Shown: in pieces, positions 45,500-55,579 of the stretch
Layout: every line of letters starts with the position of its first letter
How positions within the stretch are numbered: position 1 is the stretch's first letter
Assembly (NCBI RefSeq): GCF_023065955.2
Contig: NW_026622808.1
Span: 31,198,475-31,262,474, forward strand
Origin: Ursus arctos
Lineage: Eukaryota > Chordata > Mammalia > Carnivora > Ursidae
Direction: 5' to 3'
Length of the DNA: 64,000 nucleotides
The notes under the pieces: model-generated
Database searches by the model: none
Told to the model about the DNA's origin: nothing
The model's input: the letters and a program-made list of their open reading frames with translations, nothing else
Made by a program: the position numbers and the translations under genes

Positions 45500-45823
45500 G
45501 AAGCGGCGGCTTCCCGGGGACGGCGGGCCAGGGGCCGCCGCGGCGCGACCCCCTCTCCCGGCAGTGGTCATCACCCGGGGCCAGAAGCTGGGTGGGGACA
45601 CGAGGGCGAGGGCGGGGGCGCGGCCGGGGTGGGGGTGGGGACGCGGCGGCCCGGCCCCCCTCTCTGGGCTGCGGTCTCCCGGCCCGCACGGCTGCTGGAC
45701 AGCGCCCACGCCCGCGCGCCCGTGCCCCCGGCGGCCCCCACCCCCAACCTTCCGGGGCCGCGCAGCCGGAGGCCCGAGCCCGGGCCCGCGGACAGGCGCC
45801 GTGGGGGACACGCGCGGCGGTAC

Positions 45824-46000
45824 CTGTGGCGGCAGCGGCTCCCGGGCAGCGGCGGCGGCAGCGGCGGCGGCGGCGGCAGTGGCGGCGGCGGCAGCGGCGG
45901 GGGCGGGGCGCGGCGTGCGCGCTCCCGGCCCGCGGTCCGATGCGTGGTGCCCGCCCTCTCTCTCCCGGCCTCCCGGCGCCCGCGCAGCTCTCCGCCCCTT
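45824..46000 (-). other. SCAP: SCAP non-coding exon 1 (approximate 5' end)
   Basis: The minus strand shows a strong donor, GCCACAG|GTACCGCC, with the last exon base at 45824. Upstream is a very GC-rich leader with an interrupted GCC repeat and no ATG between about 46060 and 45824, so the exon is purely untranslated and splices to exon 2 at 11484. The 5' end is not fixed; the lack of a TATA box and the CpG-rich context suggest dispersed initiation near 45.95-46.05 kb. The assignment to SCAP follows from strand, position and the known non-coding first exon of this gene. Confidence 0.75.
45848..45902. repeat. Interrupted (GGC)n/(GCC)n triplet repeat in SCAP exon 1
   Basis: About 18 triplets, mostly GGC on the plus strand (GCC in the transcript), interrupted by AGC or AGT every three to five units. 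The longest pure run is five triplets. It lies inside the untranslated SCAP exon 1, immediately upstream of the exon 1 donor. Confidence 0.85.
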
Positions 46001-46102
46001 CACCTCTCACCTCCTACCTTTCCCCTCCCGCCCTCACCGCCCCCCGCACGTGCTTCAGCGGCGCGCACATGCGTAGTCGAGCCCCGCCCGCGGCTCCCGC
46101 TC

Positions 46103-46114
46103 GCCCCCTGGCGG
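46103..46114 (-). promoter_or_regulatory. CTCF-like binding motif upstream of SCAP
   Basis: The minus strand reads CCGCCAGGGGGC, which fits the CTCF core consensus CCASYAGRKGGC in all but the permissive third base. It lies roughly 100-150 bp upstream of the likely SCAP start. The match is visible directly; occupancy is inference. Confidence 0.5.
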
Positions 46115-46157
46115 ACGCCCACCACGCCACCCGGAGGGAGGGAGAGGAGGCGATCCT

Positions 46158-46192
46158 GGGCGGGGTGGGGCGGGGCTTGAAATGGGGCGGGA
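46158..46192 (+). promoter_or_regulatory. GC-box cluster with G-quadruplex potential
   Basis: Four G-runs of three to four separated by single bases (GGGCGGGGTGGGGCGGGG), followed by a fifth run, lie on the SCAP template strand just upstream of the gene. The same bases are canonical Sp1/KLF boxes. A stable four-stranded fold is plausible but unproven. Confidence 0.5.
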
Positions 46193-46200
46193 CCCTGAGT

Positions 46201-47744
46201 ACAGCTCCAGGACTTGACAGCACCTTCCGGAGAATTATCAAGAACGTGCGCAAGATGCCTAGGTCCCCTTTTAAAACACCAAAAAACTAAAAACAACAAT
46301 ACAGATGCACAACAAATACAGATGGGTCGAATAAATTCTGTCCATAAAACGAGTTTCCCTACAGCCTTTTTAAAGGTAAGTTTTATGAATACTTACTGAT
46401 GTTGAAACCAGCTCCGGAAAGATGGTTCAAAATGAACTGTAGAGTACGATCTCATTTTTATTGAAAGCCATCCACGGAGAACGACGGGTCTGGGTGCTGC
46501 TGATGTGTAGTGGGTGGATATGTCTGGGTGGCAGATTTAGGGTGTTGGGTTTTTCCATTCGCGGATGGGCATTTAATCATTTTACACGGACCGTGTCTTG
46601 CTTGGAATCGCATCGCTGCGACCTCTGAGCATTTACTCTGTGCCGGGTGCTGAGCTGAGCATTCATCTGAGCGTCCCGAAAACCCCGAGGGAGGTCTCCT
46701 TACTGGGTCTCATACAAGGGGGACCGAGGAGGCTTCGCCTGCTGTGGGGAACACGCCCCGGCCCGCCCAGCGCTGGCCAACCCGGGATGCTGCGCGCTGA
46801 GACTGCCCGAGGCCCGCGCACGGGGACCTCGATCACACCCCCTTGCCCTCGAGGGACCGGGTCTCGAGTGTCAGGGATAAGCCCCAACCCTGCTGCCCTT
46901 GGCACGCTCAGCTCAGCCGCACCCAGGCCAGGCAGACCCTGCTCCTGCCCTCAGAGGCCGCAGCTCTGGGATGGCATACTGTGTAGATACAGCCACAATG
47001 CAAGGTGGGATTCAGAAGTGGCCCGTCTGCTGGTCCAGCCCCCTGGCCTCTCCTAAGCCTTCTTCCAAGAGGCATACCCTCTCTTTCACACCCATTCGTT
47101 TCCACTGGACTCAGGACCACCTCTCCAAGGCCGCCCATGTCTTGTCTCCCTCCCTGCCCACTATTGTCACCGGGAAATTAAATAGTGGGGACAATTGACA
47201 TTGGTCTGAAGTGACCTTTAAGATTTTGCCCCTTATTCAGGATTGGCTTCTGGTTTCAGATGGGGCTTTGGAGAGGGCACCTAGAGAGAGTACTCAAGTA
47301 TAAGTCATTACAGTTGATTATTTCCTTGTTGCCTTCTCGGTCAGCAGACAGATCATATACACAGCCCTGCCCACTGTTCAGTGACTGTGGTGCCTCCCCA
47401 TACTGAGTGCACTTCCCTCTCTACTGGCAGCTTTGGCCACGTGTCTGGCTTTGGTCAACAGTGTGTGAGTGAACATGACCTGCACGGGCCTGGCAGAAGC
47501 TCTGAGACATTGGTTGGGAGAACGAGCCTCTCATTCTCTCCCTTAGCCAGGAGGACAGCAGTGCCACATTGGGACTGCTCCTTCCAGCTGGGTCCCAGAA
47601 TGAGAGGTCATGGAGCAGAACGGAAGCAATGACCCATAGTTCCAAATATGTAATGTAAATGAAGAATATGTCTGTCCATTTAAGTCACTGGGATTTGGAG
47701 TCTGCTTGTTACTACAGAACAGTTTTAAGTGGTGGAATCAGGGT
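46201..47744. other. Intergenic, upstream of SCAP
   Basis: CpG content stays raised to about 46.95 kb and includes a MIR piece (46605-46690). The 152-codon plus frame at 46598-47056 starts in the MIR and shows no domain. An antisense transcript from the SCAP island could run here, but sequence gives no proof. Confidence 0.4.
46605..46690 (-). repeat. MIR SINE fragment
   Basis: GAGCATTTACTCTGTGCCGG, then GTGCTGAGCTGAGCATTCAT: reverse of the MIR 3' end. Confidence 0.65.
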
Positions 47745-47754
47745 CCTAGCCTTG

Positions 47755-47940
47755 TTTTTTTTTTTTTTTTTTAAGATTTTATTTATTAATTTGACACAGA
47801 GAGAGAAACAGCCAGTGACAGAGGGAACACAAGCAGGGGGAGTGGGAGAGGAAGAAGCAGGCTCACAGCAGAGCAGGGAGCCCAATGCGGGGCTCGATCC
47901 CAGGACCCTGGGATCACGTCCTGAGCCACCCAGGTGCCCC
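47755..47940 (-). repeat. CanSINE with internal deletion, antisense
   Basis: TSD CCTAGCCTTG (47745-47754 and 47941-47950). About 24 bp between the two GAGC motifs of the head are missing. Confidence 0.93.
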
Positions 47941-47950
47941 CCTAGCCTTG

Positions 47951-48990
47951 GTTTTTTTAAATAAACTTTACCTGTTTTAAGTGTCCAGTATACGTAGAGT
48001 GCAACCATCACCACAACCTAACCTTAAAACATTTTCATCCGCCCAAGAAGAAAACTAGTGGAGTCATTGCCCGTTCTCACACCCAGTTCCATGGAACAGT
48101 GCATGATCTGGTCTTTTGTGTCTGGCATCGTGTTTTTGAGTTTATCCATGTTGTAGCACTTCATTCCTTTTAATTGCTAAATAGCATTCCACTGTAGGGC
48201 TGTAACGCGCATCGTCTGTCTGTCCATCCATTCATCAGCTGATGGAGATTTTGTTTCCACTTCTGGGCCGTTAATGAATAACACTGCTGTGAACATCCAC
48301 ATACACGTGTTTATACTGTCATTTCTCTTGGGTATATACCTGGGAACTGAATGGCTGGCTCATATGGTTCATCTATGTTAAGAAACTGCATCTGGGTGGC
48401 TCAGTCAGTTAAGCGTCTGTCTTCTGCTCAGGTCATGATCCAGGGGTCCTGGGGTTAGGCTCCCTGCTCAGTGGGGAGTCTGCTTCTTCCTTTCCTCCCT
48501 ACTCATGCTCTCTCTCATTATCTCTCTCTCTCAAATAAATAAGTAAATAAATAAATAAAATCATTAAAAAAACCCAACAACTTCCAAACTGTTTTCCAAG
48601 GTGGCTGCACCATTTTACATTCCCACCAGCAACACCTGAGGGCCCCTATTTCTCCATCTCCCTAACACTTGTAATTGTTAGTCTTTTCACTACAGCCATT
48701 TCAGTGATTACACAGTAGCATCTCGTGGTGGTTTTAATTTGTATTTCCCTAGTGGGTAATGATATTGAACACATTTTTATGTGCCTATTGGCCATTCCCA
48801 TGTCTGCTTGAGTGAGATGTTTGTTCAAATCTTTTGCCTATTATTTAACTGGGCTGTCTTCTTAATGAGGTATAAGTTTTTTAATATATTCTAGACACAA
48901 GTCTCTTATGGTATATGTGATTTATAAACAATTTTGTAAAAAAAATAGAATGGATAATTATTTCAGAAATAAATAGTACTAAAACTGGCA
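47951..48990 (-). mobile_element. L1M 3' end, antisense
   Basis: CATCCATGTTGTAGCACTTC-like, TCTCTTGGGTATATACCTGG, ACATTCCCACCAGCAACACC and GTGCCTATTGGCCATTCCC are the antisense L1 3' hallmark series. Interrupted by a SINE. Confidence 0.8.
48389..48570 (+). repeat. CanSINE in L1
   Basis: CATCTGGGTGGCTCAGTCAG head, (TAAA)n tail. Confidence 0.92.
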
Positions 48991-49167
48991 CAACCAAGAA
49001 AAGTTATCATATATAAAGACCAATAACAAAGAAATATTTTTAAACTACCTCCAAAAAATGACCTGAACTTGACCAAAACAAGTCCTAATTTGGGATAAAA
49101 AACAGTAAGAATTTCAGTGCATAAAAAGGTAGAGAGTTCCTCAACAGGGTTTATGAGGCATATATTG

Positions 49168-49365
49168 CTATTTTTGGGTAAGATTTATTTGAGAGAGGGA
49201 GAGAGAGAGAAGGGCGGAGGGGCAGAGGAAAAGGGAGAGAATCCTCAAGTAGACTGCCTGCTGAGCACAGAGCCTGACATGGGGCTTGAACCCAGGACCC
49301 TGAGATCATGACCTGAGCTGAAACCAAGAGTCAGACGTTCAACCGATTGAGCCACCCAAGTACCC
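49168..49365 (-). repeat. CanSINE, antisense
   Basis: Exact 14-bp TSDs TGAGGCATATATTG (49154-49167, 49366-49379). Confidence 0.94.
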
Positions 49366-49379
49366 TGAGGCATATATTG

Positions 49380-49841
49380 TTCTAATGCTCAAACACAGCC
49401 AAGCTAACAGAGAGAAGCAAAAACCTATAGTTCATCTTTGCTTACAAATAGATTGTATAATATCTTAATAATATTAATTTTAAAATCTTAGCAAACCTAA
49501 TATAAGCAGCAGGTTATAGGAAATACACCAAATACCAGTAAGACAAGGCTGCAAAAGGAATTTAGGGCTCACACAACAGAGAGCTGCTCAACACATCCAC
49601 AGGAAAAGTAGTGCCGATACCTCAAAGAGGCTGAGAAAGTACAAGAATTCACTAATGATTACGGGTCAAACTCTAAAAGGTGGGGGCAAGAGATTGAGGA
49701 GGAGCATTTCTTCTTCCTTTCCTTTTCCAAGATTATTTCACTGACTTGATACTTCATGTATTTTAAAATTAAGAATTACTATAAAAATACTTCCTATTCC
49801 CTTAAAAACAGAAATTAAGACAAATACCTTCAGACCACTTT
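49380..49841. other. Intergenic, unassigned
   Basis: AT-rich sequence with no recognised feature; possibly L1 5'-derived. Confidence 0.35.
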
Positions 49842-50016
49842 TTTATAAAGATTTTATTTATTTATTTATTTATTTATTTATTGGGGGGGAGGGAGGGGGA
49901 GAGAAACAGACTCTTCGCTGAGTGGAGAGCCCAACGCAGGGCTCGATCCCAGGACGCCGAGATCATGACCTGAGCTGAAGGCAGATGCTTAACCAACTGA
50001 GCCACGCAGGCGCCCC
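49842..50016 (-). repeat. CanSINE, antisense, with (TTTA)n
   Basis: ATTTATTTATTTATTTATTT tail complement, then GGGGGAGGGAGGGG; ends GCCACGCAGGCGCCCC. Confidence 0.92.
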
Positions 50017-50029
50017 CTGTCCTCTCACA

Positions 50030-51425
50030 CCACTCTTAACAAATTTCGAAAAGCTGACTAAAGTTATTCAGGGGAAATAAACTATTGGAGCTATGTCAAA
50101 CTAAAAAAACTTTTGTATAGCAAAGAAAACCATTAACAAAACAAAAAAGCAACTGACTGAATAGAAGAAATCTGCAAATGATATACGTGACAAGAGGTTA
50201 ATATCTAAAATACATTTTAAAAACTCCTACAACTCAACACCAAAAAAAAAAGTCCAATTAAAAATGAGCAGAGGACCTTGAATAGACATTTTTCAAAGAA
50301 GACATCCAGATGGCCAACAGACTCATGAAAAGATGCTTAACATCACTCATCACCAGGAAAATGCAAATCAAAACCACAATGAGATACCACCTCACACCTG
50401 TCAGAATGGCTAGAATCAAAAACACAAGAAATAACAAGTATTGGGGAGGATGTGGAGAAAAAAGGAACTCTCAGGCACTATTGATGAGAAGGTAAATTGG
50501 TGCAGCCACTGTGGAAAACAATATGGAGGTTCCTCAAAAAATTAAACACAGAAATACTATATGACCCAGTAATTCTACTTTTGGGTATTTACCCAAAAAA
50601 AACAAAAAGAAACACAAAGAAAACAAAAATACTAGTTTGAAAAGATAATGCACCCCTATGTTTATCGCAGAACTATTTACAACAGCCAAGATACAGAAGC
50701 AACTCAAGTGTCGATAGATGAATGGATAAAGATCACACACACACACCCCCGCTGGACTATTACTCAGCTATAAAAAAAGAATGTTGGGGTGCCTGGGTGG
50801 CTCAGTCGTTAAGCGTCTGCCTTCCGCTCAGGGTGTGATCCCAGCGTTATGGGATCGAGCCCCACATCAGGCTCCTCTGCTATGAGCCTGCTTCTTCCTC
50901 TCCCACTCCCCCTGCTTGTGTTCCCTCTCTCACTGGCTGTCTCTCTCTCTCTGTCAAATAAATAAATAAAATATTTTAAAAAAATGAACTCTTGCCATTG
51001 GTGACAACACAGATGGACCTAGAGGGTATTATGCTAAGTGAAATAAGTCAGACACAGAAAGACAAATACCATATGATCTCACTTATGTGTGGAAACTAAA
51101 AATGAAAAATAAAAACAGAAACAGATTCATAAAACCAGAGAACTGGTGGTCACCGGGGGGCGGGGGGTAGGAGGATGGGCAAAATAGGTGAAGGGGATCA
51201 AGAGGTACAACCTTCCAGTTATAAAATAAATAAGTCGCAGGGATCCAAGCACAGCATGAGAAATTTAGTCAATAATAGTGTAACAACTTTGTATGGTGAC
51301 GCATGAGAATTACCACTACTTGTATGATGGTGAGCATTTCATAATGCATGTAACTGTCAAATCATTATGTTGTACATCTGAAACTAAAAATGCAAGTTAA
51401 CTATACTTCTATTAAAATTTTTTCC
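50030..51425 (+). mobile_element. L1 ORF2 3' part and complete 3' UTR
   Basis: GCAAAGAAAACCATTAACAA, ATGGCCAACAGACTCATGAA, GGATGTGGAGAAAAAAGGAA and a 3' UTR ending TTAACTATACTTCTATTAAA at 51415. Interrupted by one SINE. Confidence 0.85.
50786..50983 (+). repeat. Young CanSINE in L1
   Basis: Full head, CT body, AAATAAATAAATAAAATATT tail. Confidence 0.95.
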
Positions 51426-51562
51426 CTATTTAAAGGAAAAATCAGCAAGGTTGGCATTATTTGCAGATGTTAATATCTGAAAAAAGGAAAACAAGAAAAA
51501 ATATCTAAAAATTCAGGAATCTCAATTAGAAAATTATTAGAATAGTTTAGAAAAACTGTAGA

Positions 51563-51764
51563 GGGGCGCCTGGGTGGCACAGTGATTAAGCGTCTGCCTT
51601 CGGCTCAGGGTGTGATCCCGGAGTTCTGGGATCGAGCCCCACATCGGGCTCCTCCGCTAGGAGCCTGCTTCTTCCTCTCCCACTCCCCCTGCTTGTGTTC
51701 CCTCTCTCGCTGGCTGTCTCTATCTCTGTCAAGTAAATAAATAAAATCTTAAAAAAAAAAAAAA
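51563..51764 (+). repeat. Young CanSINE
   Basis: Exact TSDs AGAAAAACTGTAGA (51549-51562, 51765-51778). Confidence 0.96.
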
Positions 51765-51848
51765 AGAAAAACTGTAGAATAAGTTATACATTTTAAAAAG
51801 TCAACTACATCCCTACGTCAAAGACACCATAGAAAAATCCACAAAATG

Positions 51849-51985
51849 AGGGGCACTTGGGTGGCTCAGTTGGTTAGGCATCCAGCTCTTAATCACAGCT
51901 CAGGTCTTGATCTCAGGGTCATGGGTTCAAGCCCCATGTTGGGCTCCATGCCAGGCGTGGAGCCTACTTTAAAAAACAAAAACAA
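51849..51985 (+). repeat. Old CanSINE
   Basis: GGGGCACTTGGGTGGCTCAG head, ends GCGTGGAGCCTACTTTAAAA. Confidence 0.9.
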
Positions 51986-52621
51986 ACCTAAAAAATTCCA
52001 CAGAACCAGATCATTTCTTTTCCAATAATAAAAAACATTTAATGAGAGGGTATTAATTTCTTCACTCGTTTTTTAAAATAAAGTTATACAACTATAATTT
52101 TAAAAACAAGAGCAAAAAATCCTTGAAGGGTACTTTACAGAGCTTGATAATGTGCTGGTGAAATTCATCTGGATAAATAAGTGGGCATGATATCCTTTTA
52201 ATAAAGGCTCTTGAGAGCAGACATATACTAACCTTTCAATACCTGCTAAAAACAAATTTCAGGAAAGCTCAATTTTAAGAACTTTACATATAAATAAACC
52301 CAAACTACATAACGAGAAAGGATCACTACTTTTCAGTAAATACTGTTGGGCTATTTAGTTATCAGCACGGAGACAAATTACAATACTGTAGCACATTCTA
52401 AATAAGTTAATTTGAAGCGTATTTTAAAAATTATTTTAAACTAGAAAAAACAACAACAAAGGACAGCACCTTCATTCCATTCAGGAAGGAAAATACCTCT
52501 GAATCCTGAAGAACTAAGATGCCGTCAGAGACAAAATAGGAAGAATTCCAAGGTCTTGTTCAAATAGTATTGCCTCTATAACTTCTTCCCCAATTCTCTG
52601 CTCCCTCAACAAACCAAAAAC
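51986..52621. other. Intergenic, unassigned
   Basis: AT-rich, no gene; some L1-like motifs (GATAATGTGCTGGTGAAATT) but no firm assignment. Confidence 0.35.
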
Positions 52622-52637
52622 AAAAAACTGATGGGGG

Positions 52638-52834
52638 AGGGGCGCCTGGGTGGCTCAGTCGTTAAGCGTCTGCCTTCGGCTCAGGGCGAGATCCCGGCGC
52701 TCTGGGATCGAGCCCCACATCAGGCTCATCCACTCGGAGCCTGCTTCTTCCTCTCCTGCTCCCCCCGCCTGTGTTCCCTCTCTCACTGGCTGTCTCTCTG
52801 TCTGTCAAATAAATAAATAAAATCTTAAAAAAAA
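52638..52834 (+). repeat. Young CanSINE
   Basis: TSD ACTGATGGGGGA on both sides (to 52637; 52839-52850). Confidence 0.95.
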
Positions 52835-52879
52835 AAAAACTGATGGGGGAAATAATCACTCTTTCCTGTGGCCATCAGC

Positions 52880-53065
52880 CCACCACGGTCCATTACTTGA
52901 GTTGCCTTCATGGCCCTCATCATCTTCTCCCCTGTGTCGCGTTACTTAAGGGCCTGTTCCCTCGCCCCCCATCAGAGCACGGCAGGTGCCTTTAGGACTG
53001 TCTTTATCTTAACGGTCCCTTATATAGAACAGGTGGTCCACAAATATTTCTTGAACAAATGCATA
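52880..53065 (+). repeat. L2 LINE fragment
   Basis: TTCATGGCCCTCATCATCTT, then GGTCCACAAATATTTCTTGA: L2 3' pattern. Confidence 0.6.
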
Positions 53066-53436
53066 TCGGAATGGAAAACAAATCTTCCTGAAGATAAAAC
53101 GTTTTTTAAAAGTAGAAAAATATATACATGAACAAATGATAAAATCCCTTCCAAAACATTACAAAGAATGGATAAAACAAGGTTGACCCCGGATTCTAAT
53201 TGAGAAGTGATTAAGGGTGAGGAATACGTTCTCCACACATGGGAAAATACGGAGAGAAACTCGTATCCTAGTCATGAAAGAAATGTCCTTCTTCACACAA
53301 CTCTCAGCAGCTATTAAGTTAGTAAAAGAGAAATTAAATCCAAAGCTGGTGGAGAAAAGCTTACAGATCGGTGATAACCGGCTCCGTCATTCTGGAGAAC
53401 AATCTGATACCACGGGAGGGCCAGCCCACGTTTTGT
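53066..53436. other. Intergenic, L1-like remnant
   Basis: ATTAAGTTAGTAAAAGAG-type sequence; not assigned with confidence. Confidence 0.3.
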
Positions 53437-53537
53437 TTTGCTTTTTTAATTAAGGAGGCTTCACGCCCACCATGTGGCTTGAACTCAGGACCCGAAGCCA
53501 AGTCACATGCTGTCCAAGTGAGCCAGCCAGGTGCCCC
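53437..53537 (-). repeat. CanSINE fragment, antisense
   Basis: TTGAACTCAGGACCCGAAGC, then GAGCCAGCCAGGTGCCCC. Confidence 0.85.
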
Positions 53538-53635
53538 AAATCATGCTTTCATTCAGAAATTCCACTTGAGAGAGAAGACTAAAATTTCATCCTCCCTCAC
53601 TTTCATAGGCCCCTTCCCCTGCTTTTTTATTTCTT

Positions 53636-53748
53636 AAAGTTTATTTTACTTTTTTTTTTAGTAATCTCTACACCCAACGGGGGGCTCGAACTCACAACCC
53701 TGAGATCAAGAGTCACGTGCTCTACAGACTGAGCCAGCCGGGTGCCCC
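53636..53748 (-). repeat. Short tRNA-Lys-like CanSINE, antisense
   Basis: AGTAATCTCTACACCCAACG, then CTCTACAGACTGAGCCAGCC: reverse of the CT-body-less type. Confidence 0.88.
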
Positions 53749-53749
53749 T

Positions 53750-53925
53750 TCCCTGTTTTATTTATAGCACTTAACACAGTCTAATTCTACACAGATTACT
53801 TCTCAGTTTGTTGCAGGCAGGGACCTGCTTTGTCGTGGTCGTACCCTCAGTGCCTACAGCAGCCTGCCACACAGAAGGTGCTCAATATTCGTTGTGACTG
53901 AATGAATGTTCTAAGGAAGCAAGTA
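53750..53925 (+). repeat. L2 LINE 3' end
   Basis: TTATTTATAGCACTTAACAC, GGCAGGGACCTGCTTTGTC and AAGGTGCTCAATATTCGTTG. Confidence 0.75.
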
Positions 53926-53975
53926 TTTGCCCCCACCTCCAAAGGTATAGTATATAAAATTCGTAGGGCACCTAC

Positions 53976-54128
53976 GGGTCCTGGAATCAAGCCCTGAGTT
54001 GGGCTCCCTGCTCAGCGGGGAGTCTGCTTCTCCCTCTCCCTCTGCCCCTCCCCTCTGCTTGCGCTCCCTCTCTCTCACTCAAATAAATAAATAAATAAAT
54101 AAATAAATAAAAAAAATCTTATTTAAAA
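53976..54128 (+). repeat. CanSINE with deleted head
   Basis: GGGCACCT joins directly to ACGGGTCCTGGAATCAAGCC, so about 55 bp of the head are lost; (AAAT)n tail. Confidence 0.88.
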
Positions 54129-55155
54129 AATGTAGTGCACTCACTTATAAATTAAGTGAAGGAACAATAGCAACATTCGCACCATGTAAAGCATGTTTTG
54201 TGGTGCCGGGCCCATGCAGAACCGGAGCTCAGATGAAGCTGCGTACTGAAGAGTATGCATCAAAGAATCATTAGATTCCTCAATAACCACTTCCTCAAGT
54301 TGTACACATAATTTTCAACTATTCCATCAGGCCTGCGATATTTGGGGAAGAAAAGCAGCCACTGTTACTGGTTATGAGTGGGATAACCAACACAATAGTA
54401 TGACATGAGGGGAGGAGTGATGAATTGTTCCCTTTAACAAAAACCAAAAAATGTGAAAAGTTAAAATTAAACAAGGGATATGAAATTTCCTCAGGCCCAG
54501 GTGAGCAGTGTCATTGTTTCATTTTATTTACTTTTAAAATCAAATTCACTGCGGTATAATTTGCGTACAGCAAAAACGGGCCCAGTCTAAAGGAATGCCC
54601 TTGGCGTCTGCTCCGAGGTGATCCTGACTCACGGGCTCGGCGTGGCATCTACGGGACGCCGGGGCAAGAGCTCGCCTCTTCGGTCTTCCTAGCTGAGGCA
54701 GCAACTTGCCAAGGCCCCATCCCGCCTGGCCGCAAGAACATTCCTTACCCCTCTCACCACGCCAGCAGGCCTCACGTGCCAGGGACCCCAGAACCAGGGG
54801 GAAGGGAAGCTGTGGACTGAGTGGGGAGCCTGCCCCTGGCCTCTGGGAGGCTCGGTCGGCAAGGCGGGCTTGAGAGTCAGGCTCCGCGGCCGCCAGCCTG
54901 CTCTCCAGCCGTGAGCGCGCTGCCCAACCTCTTTAAGCCAGTTTTCTTACTGGACTGAAGGGCAGATACCTCTGCGGGACGCAGGTGAAAATTAAATGAG
55001 ACAGTCCATCCCGAGGAAGCCACGACACGGGGCCTCTCCTCACGCCAGCCATGATTACCCACGGCGTCCCTCGGGTGCCTGCCACCCGGGACTGTCTCCT
55101 AGCTGGCACGTTCATACCCACTCTGGCTCCGAAAGGCACAACGACCAAAAGTGGG
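54129..55155. other. Intergenic, upstream edge of ELP6 3' end
   Basis: Mostly unassigned. A MIR element is probable at 54870-55005. No gene. Confidence 0.4.
54870..55005 (+). repeat. MIR SINE
   Basis: CTTGAGAGTCAGGCTCCGCG, then CAACCTCTTTAAGCCAGTTT and AAAATTAAATGAGACAG follow the MIR order. Confidence 0.7.
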
Positions 55156-55159
55156 CAGT

Positions 55160-55450
55160 TGAGGCTAAAGCGTGTTTAATGAAAGGCTCCCGGGACCACT
55201 TTCCCTGGTTTCAACATGCAGCGTCTCTCTCCGCAGAGGCCGGGTTGCTCTTCCTTCTGTGCCTTCTGAACGGGGCCCGGGGGATCTAGGGCGTGCTGTC
55301 ACAGCCCCATTCCCCTGCCCCGCACCGCGGTGGGGCTGCCGGCCCAGGCTGAAATGCCACTTCAAACGTGTGCAGGCCCATTCTGACCCGTCGCTTCATC
55401 GTTCACATCTGAAGACAGTCCAAGGTCATGACATGGGCTCCTCAATCAGG
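55160..55450 (-). other. ELP6: ELP6 3' untranslated region
   Basis: About 290 nt from the stop codon to the expected cleavage site downstream of the ATTAAA signal. The stretch is GC-rich, free of SINE or L1 insertions and contains no competing AATAAA. The end is predicted from the signal position. Confidence 0.65.
55175..55180 (-). terminator. ELP6 polyadenylation signal ATTAAA
   Basis: The minus strand has ATTAAA at 55180-55175, about 270 nt after the ELP6 stop. The tract just downstream is not strongly GU-rich, so use of this signal is likely rather than certain. Confidence 0.6.
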
Positions 55451-55579
55451 TCACAGAACAGCCGGGGACATTCCTTTAGCAAAAAAGGACACGCTCTTGT
55501 CCTGTATCTTGTACTGGTAAGTGAGGCTCCAGTCCCGCTGGGCCGCGGGCTGCGATGGTGTCCGCCAGAGGACCCTCAG
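55451..55579 (-). CDS. ELP6: ELP6 last coding exon with stop codon
   Basis: Acceptor CCCTGTAG before 55579. The exon reads LRVLWRRPSQPAAQRDW, SLTYQYKIQDKSVSFF and AKGMSPAVL, then TGA at 55453-55451: 42 codons plus stop. The C-terminal Tyr-Gln-Tyr-Lys and Phe-Phe-Ala-Lys-Gly-Met motifs identify ELP6. No disruption is visible. Confidence 0.97.
   Translation of the reverse strand: MRVLWRTPSQPAAQRDWSLTYQYKIQDKSVSFFAKGMSPAVL

Larger units (their letters stand above)
1..46000 (-). other. SCAP: SCAP gene, 5' part (exon 1, intron 1, exon 2, start of intron 2)
   Basis: SCAP is the ER cholesterol sensor that escorts SREBP transcription factors to the Golgi. This window holds only its 5' end on the minus strand: CpG-island promoter, a non-coding exon 1 ending at 45824, an intron 1 of about 34 kb, exon 2 (11265-11484), and at least 11.2 kb of intron 2 to the left edge. 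I looked for exon 3, which should encode the lumenal stretch after TM1, between 1 and 11260 on the minus strand and did not see it, so it lies further left. The identity rests on the exon 2 peptide and on synteny with ELP6 just upstream on the same strand. The right limit (TSS) is approximate. Confidence 0.93.
45500..46200 (-). promoter_or_regulatory. SCAP: CpG-island promoter of SCAP
   Basis: This is the only strong CpG island in the window: about 700 bp of dense CG dinucleotides flanked by AT-rich DNA. It contains several GC boxes (GGGCGGGG at 46158-46176 and 46184-46192), an E-box CACGTG at 46047-46052 and an NRF1-like GCGCACATGCG at about 46063-46073. No TATA box is evident. Long frames of up to 317 codons through the island on both strands are composition artefacts, with low-complexity Gly/Ala/Pro/Arg translations, and are not annotated. 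Bidirectional or antisense output cannot be judged from sequence. Confidence 0.85.

Noticed and set aside
45234..46290. Open frames of 168-317 codons on both strands
   Set aside because: They overlap the CpG island, have Arg/Gly/Pro/Ala low-complexity translations and overlap each other in several frames. They reflect lack of stops in GC-rich DNA, not a protein.
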